Under the pieces are notes generated by a model that was given only the letters and a program-made list of their open reading frames with translations, ran no database searches and had not been told where the DNA came from. Shown here one piece after another: positions 7,464-14,987 of a stretch of 41,878 bases of DNA. The DNA lies in assembly GCA_004367365.1 (NCBI GenBank), contig SESX01000004.1, positions 1 to 41,878 on the forward strand. The letters are read 5' to 3'. A program made the position numbers and the translations under genes. The stretch comes from Candidatus Acetocimmeria pyornia. Its GTDB lineage: Bacteria > Bacillota > Sulfobacillia > UBA3575. Each line of letters begins with the position of its first letter. The first letter of the stretch is position 1.

Positions 7464-8807
7464 CTATTCGACCGTCCCTTTTCCACCCCGAACACCGAGG
7501 GTATCCCCGGCATCGTCACCAGGTGCAGGTTCTGGCTGGGCGGTGTCTCCGCCTTCCGAAGGCTCCCCTTCAGGCGGCGCCTCCTGTCCTTCAGGCGGTC
7601 CTTCAACCTCGGGAGCCAGTTTCAGCCCTACTTCCTCGGGCTCCATCACCACCGAAATAATTTCTTCCGGTAGCACCAATTCCACCGGGACCAGGTGCTC
7701 TCCAGCCGCCAACCCAGATGCGTCCACGTAAGGCTTGAGGTCGGCAGCAGTCAGACCGCCCATCACGTCCACCGGCCCAACCAAACTTACTTTAATCTCT
7801 TGAACACCCAGTTCCGCTTCCATCCCCTCGGGAAGATTCCGTATTTCCACCGGGAGGTTCTCCCATGATTTCTCCTGAACATCCTCAAGGATTTCAACCA
7901 GAACCATGACGTCTTCAGGTTCAGCGCTGGCAACCCCTTCCGGCAGGATGAGCTTGGTTTCGGCAGAAACATTCCCCCGGGCGCCGCTGATATCCACCGG
8001 CTCTGTTTTGATCTCCTCGAGGTCCTTGATTACTTCCTCTGGACCACGAATGGTTACCTGTGCCGGCTCTACCAAGGGGTCTGACACGAAACGGAAGCCT
8101 TCAGCCGGCTCACCCGTGATCTGCGGGACCACTGCCACCCGTTTTGCCGGGGGCAGTTTCTCAACAGGGATAATGACCTTCACACTAGCAGGGGATAGCT
8201 CGAGGCCGTTGATCTCAGAACCACGCCGGTCTACCGGAACCACGGCCACCTCGGTTTGAAGGTCTGATTTGGTCCCCGTGATGTCTAGGGTGCCCCGAAC
8301 GGTATCAACCAATTTCAAAATACTACTGGGGCCTTCAACCCACACCTCCTCTGGTTTAACACGCATCGGGTGGGTCCGGTAGTCACGACCAACTGAACCC
8401 GTAAGCTGGATCCGAACCGGGATTTCCCTGGCCATCAAAACATCCACCTCCAGGGAAATACTTCCCGGTGAAACCTCAAGGAGCTGAACCCCTTTAGGAA
8501 CCGAAACACTCACCAGGTAGGAATGGGTTCCAATCTGGGCCCCCCGAAGGTCAACAGTGGCCGCAAAACCTTCACGGTCCATCCTCCCGATGAGCTGTCC
8601 CGGACCCCGAACCGCTATTTCCACCGTCTCTGGCGGGGTATTCAAAACCACGAAATCCCCACCAAGGTTCACCAACCTCAAGGGAACCCCTTCAATCCGT
8701 TTCGTTGTCTCCAGGCTTTCCCCACCGGCCACCTGGAACCACAAGAAAACGGCCAAGATAACGGAGAGAATTCTTACAAAGAGGTTGTTTTCCAACCACC
8801 TATCCAT
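7464..8807 (-). CDS. cdaR: CdaA regulatory protein CdaR (YbbR)
   Basis: A membrane-anchored protein with one N-terminal helix (about residues 8-25, FVRILSVILAVFLWFQVAGG) followed by about four YbbR repeats outside the membrane. YbbR/CdaR proteins bind and modulate the diadenylate cyclase CdaA. I chose the ATG at 8807 (MDRWLENNLF) because it shares one base with the cdaA stop codon (TGATG), a translational coupling, and gggggt lies upstream as a ribosome binding site. The annotatable upstream start seven codons earlier would overlap cdaA more. The last 45 residues are rich in Pro, Glu and Gly and probably unstructured, which is longer than in many homologues. Confidence 0.92.
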   Translation of the reverse strand: MDRWLENNLFVRILSVILAVFLWFQVAGGESLETTKRIEGVPLRLVNLGGDFVVLNTPPETVEIAVRGPGQLIGRMDREGFAATVDLRGAQIGTHSYLVSVSVPKGVQLLEVSPGSISLEVDVLMAREIPVRIQLTGSVGRDYRTHPMRVKPEEVWVEGPSSILKLVDTVRGTLDITGTKSDLQTEVAVVPVDRRGSEINGLELSPASVKVIIPVEKLPPAKRVAVVPQITGEPAEGFRFVSDPLVEPAQVTIRGPEEVIKDLEEIKTEPVDISGARGNVSAETKLILPEGVASAEPEDVMVLVEILEDVQEKSWENLPVEIRNLPEGMEAELGVQEIKVSLVGPVDVMGGLTAADLKPYVDASGLAAGEHLVPVELVLPEEIISVVMEPEEVGLKLAPEVEGPPEGQEAPPEGEPSEGGDTAQPEPAPGDDAGDTLGVRGGKGTVE

Positions 8808-9631
8808 CAGCCAGACCCCCGCTGCCACAGCCCGAAACTTGAAGGCTTCCTGGGCCTGAGTATCGCCCTGAGCATCTCTCCCAGGGTCTTACCATCAACA
8901 TTGCGGATCAGTTTCCCACCGTTGGCCAGGGAAATGGCCCCGGTTTCCTCGGAAACCACCACTGCCAGTGCATCGGACTCCTCTGTAATCCCCATGGCAG
9001 CCCGGTGCCGGCTCCCCAAGCCCTGGGTAACGTACGAAGCATCAGTTAATGGAAGAAAACAGCCTGCAGCCATCAACCGGTTGCCACGGATGATTACGGC
9101 TCCGTCGTGTAAAGGTGATCTCGGCATAAAAATGTTGACCAATAACCCAGCTGAAACCAATCCTTCAATTTTCGTCCCTGATTCTATGATATCAGAGAGC
9201 CCTGTTTCCCTTTCGAGGACAATCAGGGCCCCGTACTTTTCCTTGCTCAAGGCTTCAACCGCCCCTACCACTTCCTTGACCAGTTCATCGACACCCTCTT
9301 CACCAAAGGCAAAAAGGCCTCCCGCGATGAGTTTTCCGCGCCCGAGTTGTTCCAGGGCCCGCCTCAACTCCGGCTGAAAAACAATGGGGAGAGCGATTAA
9401 AAGCATCACCTCAACATTGCGTAAAAGCCAGTTAAAGGTAACCAGGTTCAGCCAGTCACTGACCGTAGTGGCAATGACCAAGACTACGATGCCCTTGATG
9501 AGCTGTACTGCCCTGGTCCCCCGGATGAGGATGATCCCCCTGTAGACCACGTAGGCCACGATGGCGACGTCTATAAGAGCAATAATGATGTCTTTGATGC
9601 TTAAAAAGGCCAGCTGCTCGAGCATTTCCAC
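8807..9631 (-). CDS. cdaA: Membrane diadenylate cyclase CdaA
   Basis: CdaA makes cyclic di-AMP from two ATP. The 274-residue protein has three N-terminal transmembrane helices within the first 90 residues (for example IIIALIDVAIVAYVV, IKGIVVLVIATTV, VEVMLLIALPIVF), then the DAC domain. Both active-site motifs are intact: DGA at 176-178 (LHDGAVI) and RHR at 208-210 (GSRHRAAMG). It is the first gene of the operon with cdaR, glmM and glmS, linking c-di-AMP to cell-wall precursor supply. No c-di-AMP riboswitch is visible upstream. The 340 bases in front hold only the terminator of the previous operon and an unassigned promoter region. Confidence 0.96.
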   Translation of the reverse strand: MEMLEQLAFLSIKDIIIALIDVAIVAYVVYRGIILIRGTRAVQLIKGIVVLVIATTVSDWLNLVTFNWLLRNVEVMLLIALPIVFQPELRRALEQLGRGKLIAGGLFAFGEEGVDELVKEVVGAVEALSKEKYGALIVLERETGLSDIIESGTKIEGLVSAGLLVNIFMPRSPLHDGAVIIRGNRLMAAGCFLPLTDASYVTQGLGSRHRAAMGITEESDALAVVVSEETGAISLANGGKLIRNVDGKTLGEMLRAILRPRKPSSFGLWQRGSG

Positions 9632-9787
9632 GCACTCCGTCCCTGGAACGGGTTTTCAATTGACATGAAACGTAATTATTACACTAGGTTTCTACAACCG
9701 TCTGCAAATAACCTTTCAGGGTACCTGCAGGCCCAGATCCAAATTAAGCTATCCTTCCAGGTCCCCTGCAAGCCAAAAATCACAGGC

Positions 9788-9813
9788 AACAAAAATAACC
9801 CGGATCCCCGGGT
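9788..9813 (-). terminator. Intrinsic terminator downstream of kdgK
   Basis: On the minus strand ACCCGG (9808-9813) pairs with CCGGGT (9798-9803) around a GGAT loop, followed by TATTTTTGTT. It lies between the kdgK stop and the cdaA start, so it separates the eda-kdgK operon from the cdaA operon. The rest of the interval 9632-9970 shows nothing else I can assign. Confidence 0.75.
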
Positions 9814-9970
9814 CCACTTCCTTCGGAACCTGGCGAAGCTTATCTTGGCTTACCACCCAGCCTTCCCGCTTGAAACCCTTTGAACACCTAAACCCTCCCC
9901 GGAGAGCACCTCAACGCCCTTGACTCTGTACCATGTATTTCCTTTTCTAATTAATGTCCTCTCATATCCT

Positions 9971-10915
9971 CTATTTCCGACCTCCAAAAGCCAGGGAGAC
10001 AACCTCTTCAAAGGATCGAGGGAGTGATTCGTAGTCTCCTTCTGTCCCCAGAACCATGGCCGCCGTGGTGTTTGCAAGTTTCAAACAGTCGGCCAGTGCA
10101 TACCCGCGGAGCTTCCCCGCCAGGACCCCGGCCGCAAAACTATCCCCCGCCCCAACGGTATCAACGATCTCCTCGACCCTCCGGGCGGGCTCAAAAACCT
10201 CCTCTTCATGGGTTTTCGCCACGGCACCTTGTGCACCCAGCTTCATGATGGCCGTACAGCATCTCCCTTCCAGAAGTCGTGGTAAAACCTCTTCCGGTTC
10301 CCGGGTTCCAAATAGGATCTCGGCCTCCTGGTGGTTAATAAAGACCAGGTCGCTTTTGCGGGCAATTTCCAGGAGCATATCCCGGGTCTCCTCCCCTTTC
10401 CAGAGGGGAAGGCGAATATTAAAATCAAAAGACACGGTAACCCCGGCGTCTCGTGCCGTCTTTAGGGCCTCGAAAACAGCCCGGCGGCAGCTTGCACTCA
10501 AGGCCGGGGTAATCCCGGTGAGGTGAATAAAGCGGGCGGACTTGAGGTAATCAGGGTCAAGATCACTAGGCTGGATTCTGCTGGCTGCCGAATTGGACCG
10601 GTAGTAGTAAACCTTTTCCCTTCCCGGCCCGCGTCGCTCCTTGAAATAGATCCCTGTCGGAGCCCCAGGATCAACCTTTACCTGGGATACGTCAACCCCC
10701 TCACCCCTGATGCTTGAGAGCAGAAACCGGCCGAATTCGTCGTCTCCCACCCTGCTTATCCACCCTACCGAGTGGCCGAAGCGCACAAGGGCAATGGCCA
10801 CGTTGGATTCCGCCCCACCAACCCTTTTTTCAAACCGGTGAACATATCGCAGCGGAAGGTTCTTGTCGGGTACAAACAAAACCATTGTCTCTCCCATGGT
10901 AACTACCTGCGGCAA
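9971..10915 (-). CDS. kdgK: 2-keto-3-deoxygluconate kinase (PfkB family)
   Basis: A 314-residue PfkB/ribokinase-family sugar kinase. The substrate-side glycine motif (KRVGGAESNVAIAL, about residues 30-43) and the ATP-side catalytic signature DTVGAGDSFAAG, with its catalytic aspartate, are intact. 2-Keto-3-deoxygluconate is assigned as substrate because the gene lies 50 bases downstream of a KDPG aldolase gene on the same strand. The pair would phosphorylate KDG to KDPG and cleave it to pyruvate and glyceraldehyde-3-phosphate, an Entner-Doudoroff branch. Another sugar (fructose or ribose type) cannot be excluded by motif alone. A terminator follows at 9788-9813. Confidence 0.87.
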   Translation of the reverse strand: MPQVVTMGETMVLFVPDKNLPLRYVHRFEKRVGGAESNVAIALVRFGHSVGWISRVGDDEFGRFLLSSIRGEGVDVSQVKVDPGAPTGIYFKERRGPGREKVYYYRSNSAASRIQPSDLDPDYLKSARFIHLTGITPALSASCRRAVFEALKTARDAGVTVSFDFNIRLPLWKGEETRDMLLEIARKSDLVFINHQEAEILFGTREPEEVLPRLLEGRCCTAIMKLGAQGAVAKTHEEEVFEPARRVEEIVDTVGAGDSFAAGVLAGKLRGYALADCLKLANTTAAMVLGTEGDYESLPRSFEEVVSLAFGGRK

Positions 10916-10965
10916 TAAAACGACCCCCCAAAAAAAAGCTCACCCCGGCAGGTTAGGCAAAAAAC

Positions 10966-11607
10966 CTATCTCCCGACAAGCCTGGCTATCCTGGCCACCC
11001 GTTCCTTCAAGAGGTCCCAGGACGGGTTTTCCCAGTCGATTCCCCTTGTCAGGTATCCCCCAACACCCAGGATCCTGGCCCCCGCCTTTAGGTAGTCCTG
11101 GCCGTTTTCAGGGGTGATCCCCCCGGTTACCATCAACCGGGCCCATGGATAGGGCCCAAGCAAGGACTTGAGATACGACGGTCCGACCGCCTGGGCCGGG
11201 AATAACTTGATATAGGTGGCACCGGCAGCCCCGCACGCCGCCACCTCTGTTGGGCTGAAAGCCCCCGGAATAACCACCTTGTCGTAACGGTGGCAGAACT
11301 CAATCACCTCGGGAACAAAATGAGGAGCCACGATAAAGTCGGCCCCTGAAAAGAGAGCCGCCCTGGCGGTCTCGGCCTCCACCACCGTCCCCGCTCCAAC
11401 GAGAAGGCCTGTCTCCTTCCTCATGGCTACCAGTTCCTCCAGGGAACGGGAGGCATCGAAGGTGGAGAAGGTTACTTCGATGTTGGTAATCCCCTCTCCA
11501 ACCAAGATCATGGCAACATCCCGGACCCGGGAAGGCGGAACCCCCCGCAGAATGGCCACCACTTTCTGGTCTTCCAGCCGCTGCATGACCGTCGTCTTGT
11601 CGTTCAC
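10966..11607 (-). CDS. eda: KDPG aldolase (2-dehydro-3-deoxyphosphogluconate aldolase)
   Basis: A 213-residue class I aldolase of the KDPG/KHG family with the expected TIM-barrel length. The Schiff-base lysine is Lys134 in TYIKLFPA, and the catalytic glutamate is Glu44 in NIEVTF. The phosphate-binding GG motif (VTGGITPEN) is present. It cleaves 2-keto-3-deoxy-6-phosphogluconate to pyruvate and glyceraldehyde-3-phosphate. Its partner kinase kdgK follows after 50 bases. No uronate or hexonate dehydratase, transporter or regulator for the pathway lies in the window, so the inducing sugar acid is unknown. Some family members also use KHG. Confidence 0.93.
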   Translation of the reverse strand: MNDKTTVMQRLEDQKVVAILRGVPPSRVRDVAMILVGEGITNIEVTFSTFDASRSLEELVAMRKETGLLVGAGTVVEAETARAALFSGADFIVAPHFVPEVIEFCHRYDKVVIPGAFSPTEVAACGAAGATYIKLFPAQAVGPSYLKSLLGPYPWARLMVTGGITPENGQDYLKAGARILGVGGYLTRGIDWENPSWDLLKERVARIARLVGR

Positions 11608-11655
11608 AGTACAGTATCGCCTCCCCCTTGTCGTCCCCGCAGCTTGACCGGTCTC

Positions 11656-11880
11656 TCAGGAGCAGCCCAGGCCTTTGAGCATACCCATGAACCACCACTG
11701 TGTGAACATCCAGGCACCACTGGCTACTGGCTTGTCATTAGCTACCTGGTCGGCCACAGCCGGTACAGCTTGTCCCAAGGCACACCGGCTCACCAAGCCC
11801 AAGGACTGGCCCCAAAAACCAGTATGGGCAGAATTCATCTCCCCGGTGGCAGTCACTGTCTTCTCTTCTCGTTTCTTCAA
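11656..11880 (-). CDS. Possible small protein upstream of eda
   Basis: A 74-codon frame starting at TTG (11880), with a ggggaa-like ribosome binding site, lies between the small membrane protein gene (11926-12267) and eda. The N-terminus is charged (KKREEKTVTATGE). The C-terminal half is apolar and tryptophan-rich (GAWMFTQWWFMGMLKGLGC), so it could be a single-span membrane peptide. I know no homologue. It is the only frame that fills the 318-base gap, and spacing to both neighbours (45 and 48 bases) would suit an operon. It could equally be a chance frame. Confidence 0.3.
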   Translation of the reverse strand: MKKREEKTVTATGEMNSAHTGFWGQSLGLVSRCALGQAVPAVADQVANDKPVASGAWMFTQWWFMGMLKGLGCS

Positions 11881-11925
11881 TACTTCTATTCTTCCCCAGG
11901 AACAAGATCCCTGCCCTGGTGCAGT

Positions 11926-12267
11926 CTAGAAGAGCTTCGTATCCACCAGGCCGGCCTTTTTGGCCAGGTTCCTTTCCATCCCGGCAATGAAGGCGACAAT
12001 GAGGCCTGAGAAAATCTGGTCCACGTACACCCCCCAGGGCACGGCAAACTTCATCCCCCTGGCTGAAAGGTAGGAAGTTCCCGAAATCAAGCAGTAAATG
12101 ACACCAATGGTGATGGCAATCAGGTCTCCGTGCTTTTCCCCGTTCGGCACGTATTTCCCTAAGAGTTGTTTAATCTTCTGGGTGACGACAAAGGTTAGGG
12201 TGGCAATAAAAATCAGGCCGCTGAAGGATTCCCCGAAAAGTAGGTTTAAGATCCCATCTGCCTCCAC
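11926..12267 (-). CDS. Small three-helix membrane protein, holin-like topology
   Basis: The GTG at 12267 follows an agggggt ribosome binding site and gives 113 residues. There are three hydrophobic segments at about 11-27 (FSGLIFIATLTFVV), 46-64 (LIAITIGVIYCLISG) and 80-100 (VYVDQIFSGLIVAFIAGM), separated by short charged loops (KIKQLLGKYVPNGEK) and a basic tail. Size and topology resemble phage or toxin-type holins, but I recognise no specific family and no lysin gene lies nearby. A longer in-frame start at 12477 would add about 70 residues of low-complexity sequence that does not look like protein, so I reject it. Upstream, 12268-12698 separates it from the divergent nuclease gene. Confidence 0.6.
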   Translation of the reverse strand: MEADGILNLLFGESFSGLIFIATLTFVVTQKIKQLLGKYVPNGEKHGDLIAITIGVIYCLISGTSYLSARGMKFAVPWGVYVDQIFSGLIVAFIAGMERNLAKKAGLVDTKLF

Positions 12268-12698
12268 CCTTTTGTACCCCCTTTCCCGATCGTCCCAGCT
12301 TACTCCCCCACCCGTCCCCCTGTTCCCCGGTTCCCCGGTCTGGGGCCCGAAGACCGTCTCCAACGGAACACATGGGACTGTCAGAGCTCCCATTCTCAGC
12401 GCGTGGAGGGTCAAGGAGGGGTCTGGTTGATTGGAGTTAACCTGCGCGCAGCAATCCGCCATATTCTTATGCCGCAACCACAGTGCTCAGACCACTTACC
12501 AGTTTAAATAAGCCGGGAAGGGGGAGGTATCACCGGTATTGCCCTGGAATTATGTATCATCAAGTGGTATGCTGGCTGGGTTCGTCATTCTCCATGCGCG
12601 CCAACCCGCATAGTCGAAGGGTGCTCGCCGTACTGGACCACAAGAAAGCTGCCGAGTGGGTCGGCAGGCGAAAAAAGCCTAGGCCGGGAGACAGTAGA

Positions 12699-13379
12699 AT
12701 GCGACCACAGAGAAAACGTCCACCTACAAACTTGCTGCTGGTTCTCCTTATTCTATCCCTGCTCTTTGTGGGTCTGTACCTCATCTCGGGGGGCATGAGA
12801 GGCGTAAAAGAGAATCATCTTGGCCGAACCCCGGAAGATGAAAAAGCCCAGGCCCTGGTTTCAGTCACACCCGGGCAGCTCGCCGGTTATGTCTCTGGCC
12901 TGGTGGAACGCGTCGTGGACGGTGATACCATCATCGTCCGCTTTAACCCCAACTCGCGCCGTTTAACGCCCACAGGACCTTGGTCAGACCACCGCTACAT
13001 CATTTCCCAGGCAGGTAAGCAATTCCAGGTGGCCGGAAGGGAAAGGGTCCGTCTCATCGGGGTCGATGCGCCAGAAACAAAACACCCGCAAAAAACCGTG
13101 GAGGCTTACGGAAAAGAGGCAGCTGCCTTCACCGAGGACCTCGTGGGCCGCCGGCAGGTCTTTCTGGCTTTCGACGTCGAGGTCCGCGACAAGTACGGTC
13201 GGCTGCTGGCTTATGTTTATCTATCTGACGGGACCTTTGTTAACGCCGAGCTGGTTGGCCGGGGCTATGCCCAGATCATGACGGTCCCTCCCAATGTGCG
13301 CCATGCTGAACTTTTCCTGGAACTCCAGAGAAAGGCCCGGGCAGCAGGCTTGGGATTGTGGGGGTTGGAGAGGGAATAA
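12699..13379 (+). CDS. Membrane-anchored thermonuclease-family nuclease
   Basis: Staphylococcal-nuclease-like (TNase) enzyme, 226 residues from the ATG at 12699, which has a gggag ribosome binding site 8 bases upstream. Earlier in-frame starts have none. Residues 11-31 form a membrane anchor or signal (NLLLVLLILSLLFVGLYLIS). The SNase fold follows: VDGDTI, then RLIGVDAPE, with Arg118, Asp123 and Glu126 matching Arg35, Asp40 and Glu43 of the staphylococcal enzyme, and DKYGRLLAYV with Arg168 matching Arg87. All catalytic residues are present, so it should be an active Ca2+-dependent nuclease facing the outside. It is one of two plus-strand genes in the window. An insert of about 30 residues after VDGDTIIVRF is unusual. 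Confidence 0.9.
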   Translation: MRPQRKRPPTNLLLVLLILSLLFVGLYLISGGMRGVKENHLGRTPEDEKAQALVSVTPGQLAGYVSGLVERVVDGDTIIVRFNPNSRRLTPTGPWSDHRYIISQAGKQFQVAGRERVRLIGVDAPETKHPQKTVEAYGKEAAAFTEDLVGRRQVFLAFDVEVRDKYGRLLAYVYLSDGTFVNAELVGRGYAQIMTVPPNVRHAELFLELQRKARAAGLGLWGLERE

Positions 13380-13401
13380 CGAAACACCTAGCCCTGTTTC
13401 G
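13380..13401. terminator. Small hairpin between convergent genes
   Basis: cgaaaca (13380-13386) pairs with tgtttcg (13395-13401) directly after the nuclease stop codon and before the convergent ANTAR gene end. Flanking T-runs are weak on both strands, so it may be a poor bidirectional terminator. Confidence 0.35.
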
Positions 13402-13450
13402 GCTTCTTGGTACTCTCTTCCCCACCCAGGTACCGGACCATTAGAACAGC

Positions 13451-13996
13451 CTAAGCCACTTCCTTAAGGGGCTTGCGGGTATTCATGGCCTGACGCTGCA
13501 GCCGGCGATACGCTTCTGAATCCTTGAGCCCGAACTGGTCCATCAAGACCCCCTTGGCACGTTCTACCAGTTTCCTGGTCTCCAGGTCTTCCTTGAGCTC
13601 CTCGACCTTCTTAAGCAGGGCTTTCCTCTCCTCGAAGACCATTCCGGCCAGTCCGACGGCAAATTCAAAAGCCCAGACGTCCACTTTTTCACCAATCTCC
13701 ACTACTCCGAGGACCCTGGCTTCGAGGGCCTGACGCACCAACTCTTCAGACCAGTTACGGGTAAACCACACCACAGGGGCCAATGCCTCAGAGTAAATCT
13801 CTAACGCTACCGGTAAAGCACCTTCCCCTGACGCCTCGAGCAGAACGAGTTCAACAGGTTCCCTCCGGACCTTCTCGAGAAGGGAATCATATCCCGAGGG
13901 TTGGACCACGGTATAACCCAGAGTCTTCACTGCCCGCAGGAGGGCATCCTTCAGTCTGGCATCTTGCCCCATGATGATTGCCCTTCGAGACGTCAC
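13451..13996 (-). CDS. ANTAR-domain antiterminator with degenerate receiver domain
   Basis: A 181-residue protein made of an N-terminal receiver-like domain, a central coiled coil (about 118-140, FEERKALLKKVEELKEDLE), and a C-terminal ANTAR RNA-binding domain (RKLVERAKGVLMDQFGL..EAYRRLQRQAMNTRKPLKEV). ANTAR proteins bind two-hairpin RNA motifs and prevent termination, often in nitrogen genes. The receiver has lost its acidic pocket: the phospho-acceptor site is Glu54 (LVLLEASG) instead of Asp, and the usual Asp pair and the conserved Lys are also missing, so it is probably not controlled by phosphorylation. It lies 32 bases after a glnA remnant, matching the common glnA-ANTAR order, and is the only intact gene of that nitrogen locus. 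The GTG at 13996 is the likely start. Confidence 0.88.
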   Translation of the reverse strand: MTSRRAIIMGQDARLKDALLRAVKTLGYTVVQPSGYDSLLEKVRREPVELVLLEASGEGALPVALEIYSEALAPVVWFTRNWSEELVRQALEARVLGVVEIGEKVDVWAFEFAVGLAGMVFEERKALLKKVEELKEDLETRKLVERAKGVLMDQFGLKDSEAYRRLQRQAMNTRKPLKEVA

Positions 13997-14028
13997 GGTA
14001 ACAACCCCTTCACTTTACTTTCCGGCCC

Positions 14029-14313
14029 TCAGTAGGCCGACAGATACTGCTCCAGTTCCCAGGGGTGAACCTGAGTCCGGTAGACGTCCCACTCGATTTC
14101 CTTGGCTTCCACAAAATGCTCGAAGATGTGGTCGCCGAGGGCCGACTTGATAAGTTCACTCCCCTTAAGTTCTTCCAGGGCCTCACCTAGACTACCCGGT
14201 AAGCTCTGGATCCCTAATTCCTCCCTTTCGGCGGCGCTCATCTCGTAGATGTTCTGGTTCACCGGTTCTGGTGGAAGGATCTTGTTCTTGATCCCATCAA
14301 GCCCGGCCTTCAA
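14029..14313 (-). pseudogene. glnA: C-terminal fragment of glutamine synthetase
   Basis: These 94 codons match only the end of type I glutamine synthetase: [56 protein letters not shown] and [12 protein letters not shown]. The full enzyme has about 440-470 residues. The ATP-grasp-like active site, metal ligands and oxyanion loop are all missing, so it cannot make glutamine. The fragment begins at the point where glnR sequence stops, implying one deletion that removed the end of glnR and most of glnA. The apparent TTG start has no biological meaning. Confidence 0.93.
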
Positions 14314-14434
14314 GGTCTACCCTCGAAAAAAGACGTTGGTTACCTTTCGTCCGGTGCGGAGAGATTAATCCAGTCTTGTCGTAGTACCGTATCTGCCGCT
14401 CCGATAACCCTGTCAGTTCCCTTACAACCCTCAT
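14297..14434 (-). pseudogene. glnR: N-terminal fragment of GlnR (MerR-type nitrogen regulator)
   Basis: The minus strand from about 14449 reads GPLFPMRVVRELTGLSERQI, then RYYDKTGLISPHRTKGNQRL and FSRVDLE, the winged-helix MerR-like DNA-binding domain typical of GlnR/TnrA. The frame then runs into a stop at 14297 after crossing the junction with glnA. The C-terminal part that senses feedback-inhibited glutamine synthetase is gone. The 45-codon frame is too short for usual gene callers. A monomeric or unstable DNA-binding domain might still be made, but a pseudogene is more likely. Confidence 0.88.
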
Positions 14435-14455
14435 GGGAAATAACGGTCCACAACT

Positions 14456-14899
14456 TCAGTATCCGTCATCAGGGTGTTTGCGCCCGAGATAGGTTCGGAG
14501 TTCCATTGGCTCCCGCAAAGGATCAATGGAAGGATTGGTCACCTGGCAGGCATCAAGGAGCAAGTGGTCCCAGTAGATGGGATAGGGGAGGTCATTCCCC
14601 ATGCCGGTCAACAACATCCCACCGGTCTCCGCCTGCTTGTAGATGTTCTTCCTGATGTTCGGGGTCCAATTGGAGTTTTCCTTGAAGTGAAGCGGGTTCT
14701 TTTCTACGTTTACGGCCCCCTCCGGGCAAATGGAAACACAGCGGTGACACCCTGCACAGTTATCGTCATCGGTAATGACACGGCCTTCGAACCTCAGGGC
14801 ACTCCAGCCGCAATTCATGACACAACGCTTGCACCTGATACAGAGCTCACGGTCAACGCGTACCTTAAACTCCGGTGGATAGATCCTTAACATGGACAC
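14456..14899 (-). pseudogene. N-terminal fragment of ferredoxin-type glutamate synthase domain protein
   Basis: The 147 residues start with two [4Fe-4S] motifs (CIRCKRCVMNC and CAGCHRCVSICPEGA) and continue with the beginning of the FMN-binding glutamate synthase domain: NSNWTPNIRKNIYKQAETGG, MLLTGMGNDLPYPIYWDHLL, QVTNPSIDPLREPMELRTYL. This is the archaeal-type GltB central subunit found in many Clostridia, normally around 500 residues. It stops abruptly after YLGRK, before the FMN, substrate and 3Fe-4S sites, so it cannot work as glutamate synthase. Its stop codon is shared with the sequence that runs into the glnR remnant, so this is another deletion junction. A stand-alone ferredoxin role is possible but unlikely. 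Confidence 0.88.
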
Positions 14900-14987
14900 T
14901 TCAACCCCAACCTTTCCTTGCTTAACTCCTCGTTGCTCCTGGTTTATCCAGTCCTATCGCTCTACCTGGACAGATTTTTCCTGCTTG

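Noticed and set aside
8523-9377. Plus-strand open frame opposite cdaA and cdaR
   Set aside because: cdaA and cdaR are complete with catalytic motifs; the antisense frame is low-complexity and Ser/Pro/Thr-rich.
9632-9970. c-di-AMP riboswitch upstream of cdaA
   Set aside because: I looked for the ydaO-type conserved segments and did not see them. Only the kdgK terminator stands out.
9850-10077. 75-codon minus-strand frame overlapping the end of kdgK
   Set aside because: It lies in another frame of kdgK and its upstream part has no family signal.
12483-12698. N-terminal extension of the nuclease by 72 codons
   Set aside because: The extension has no ribosome binding site and looks non-protein. 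The ATG at 12699 is followed by a clear membrane anchor.
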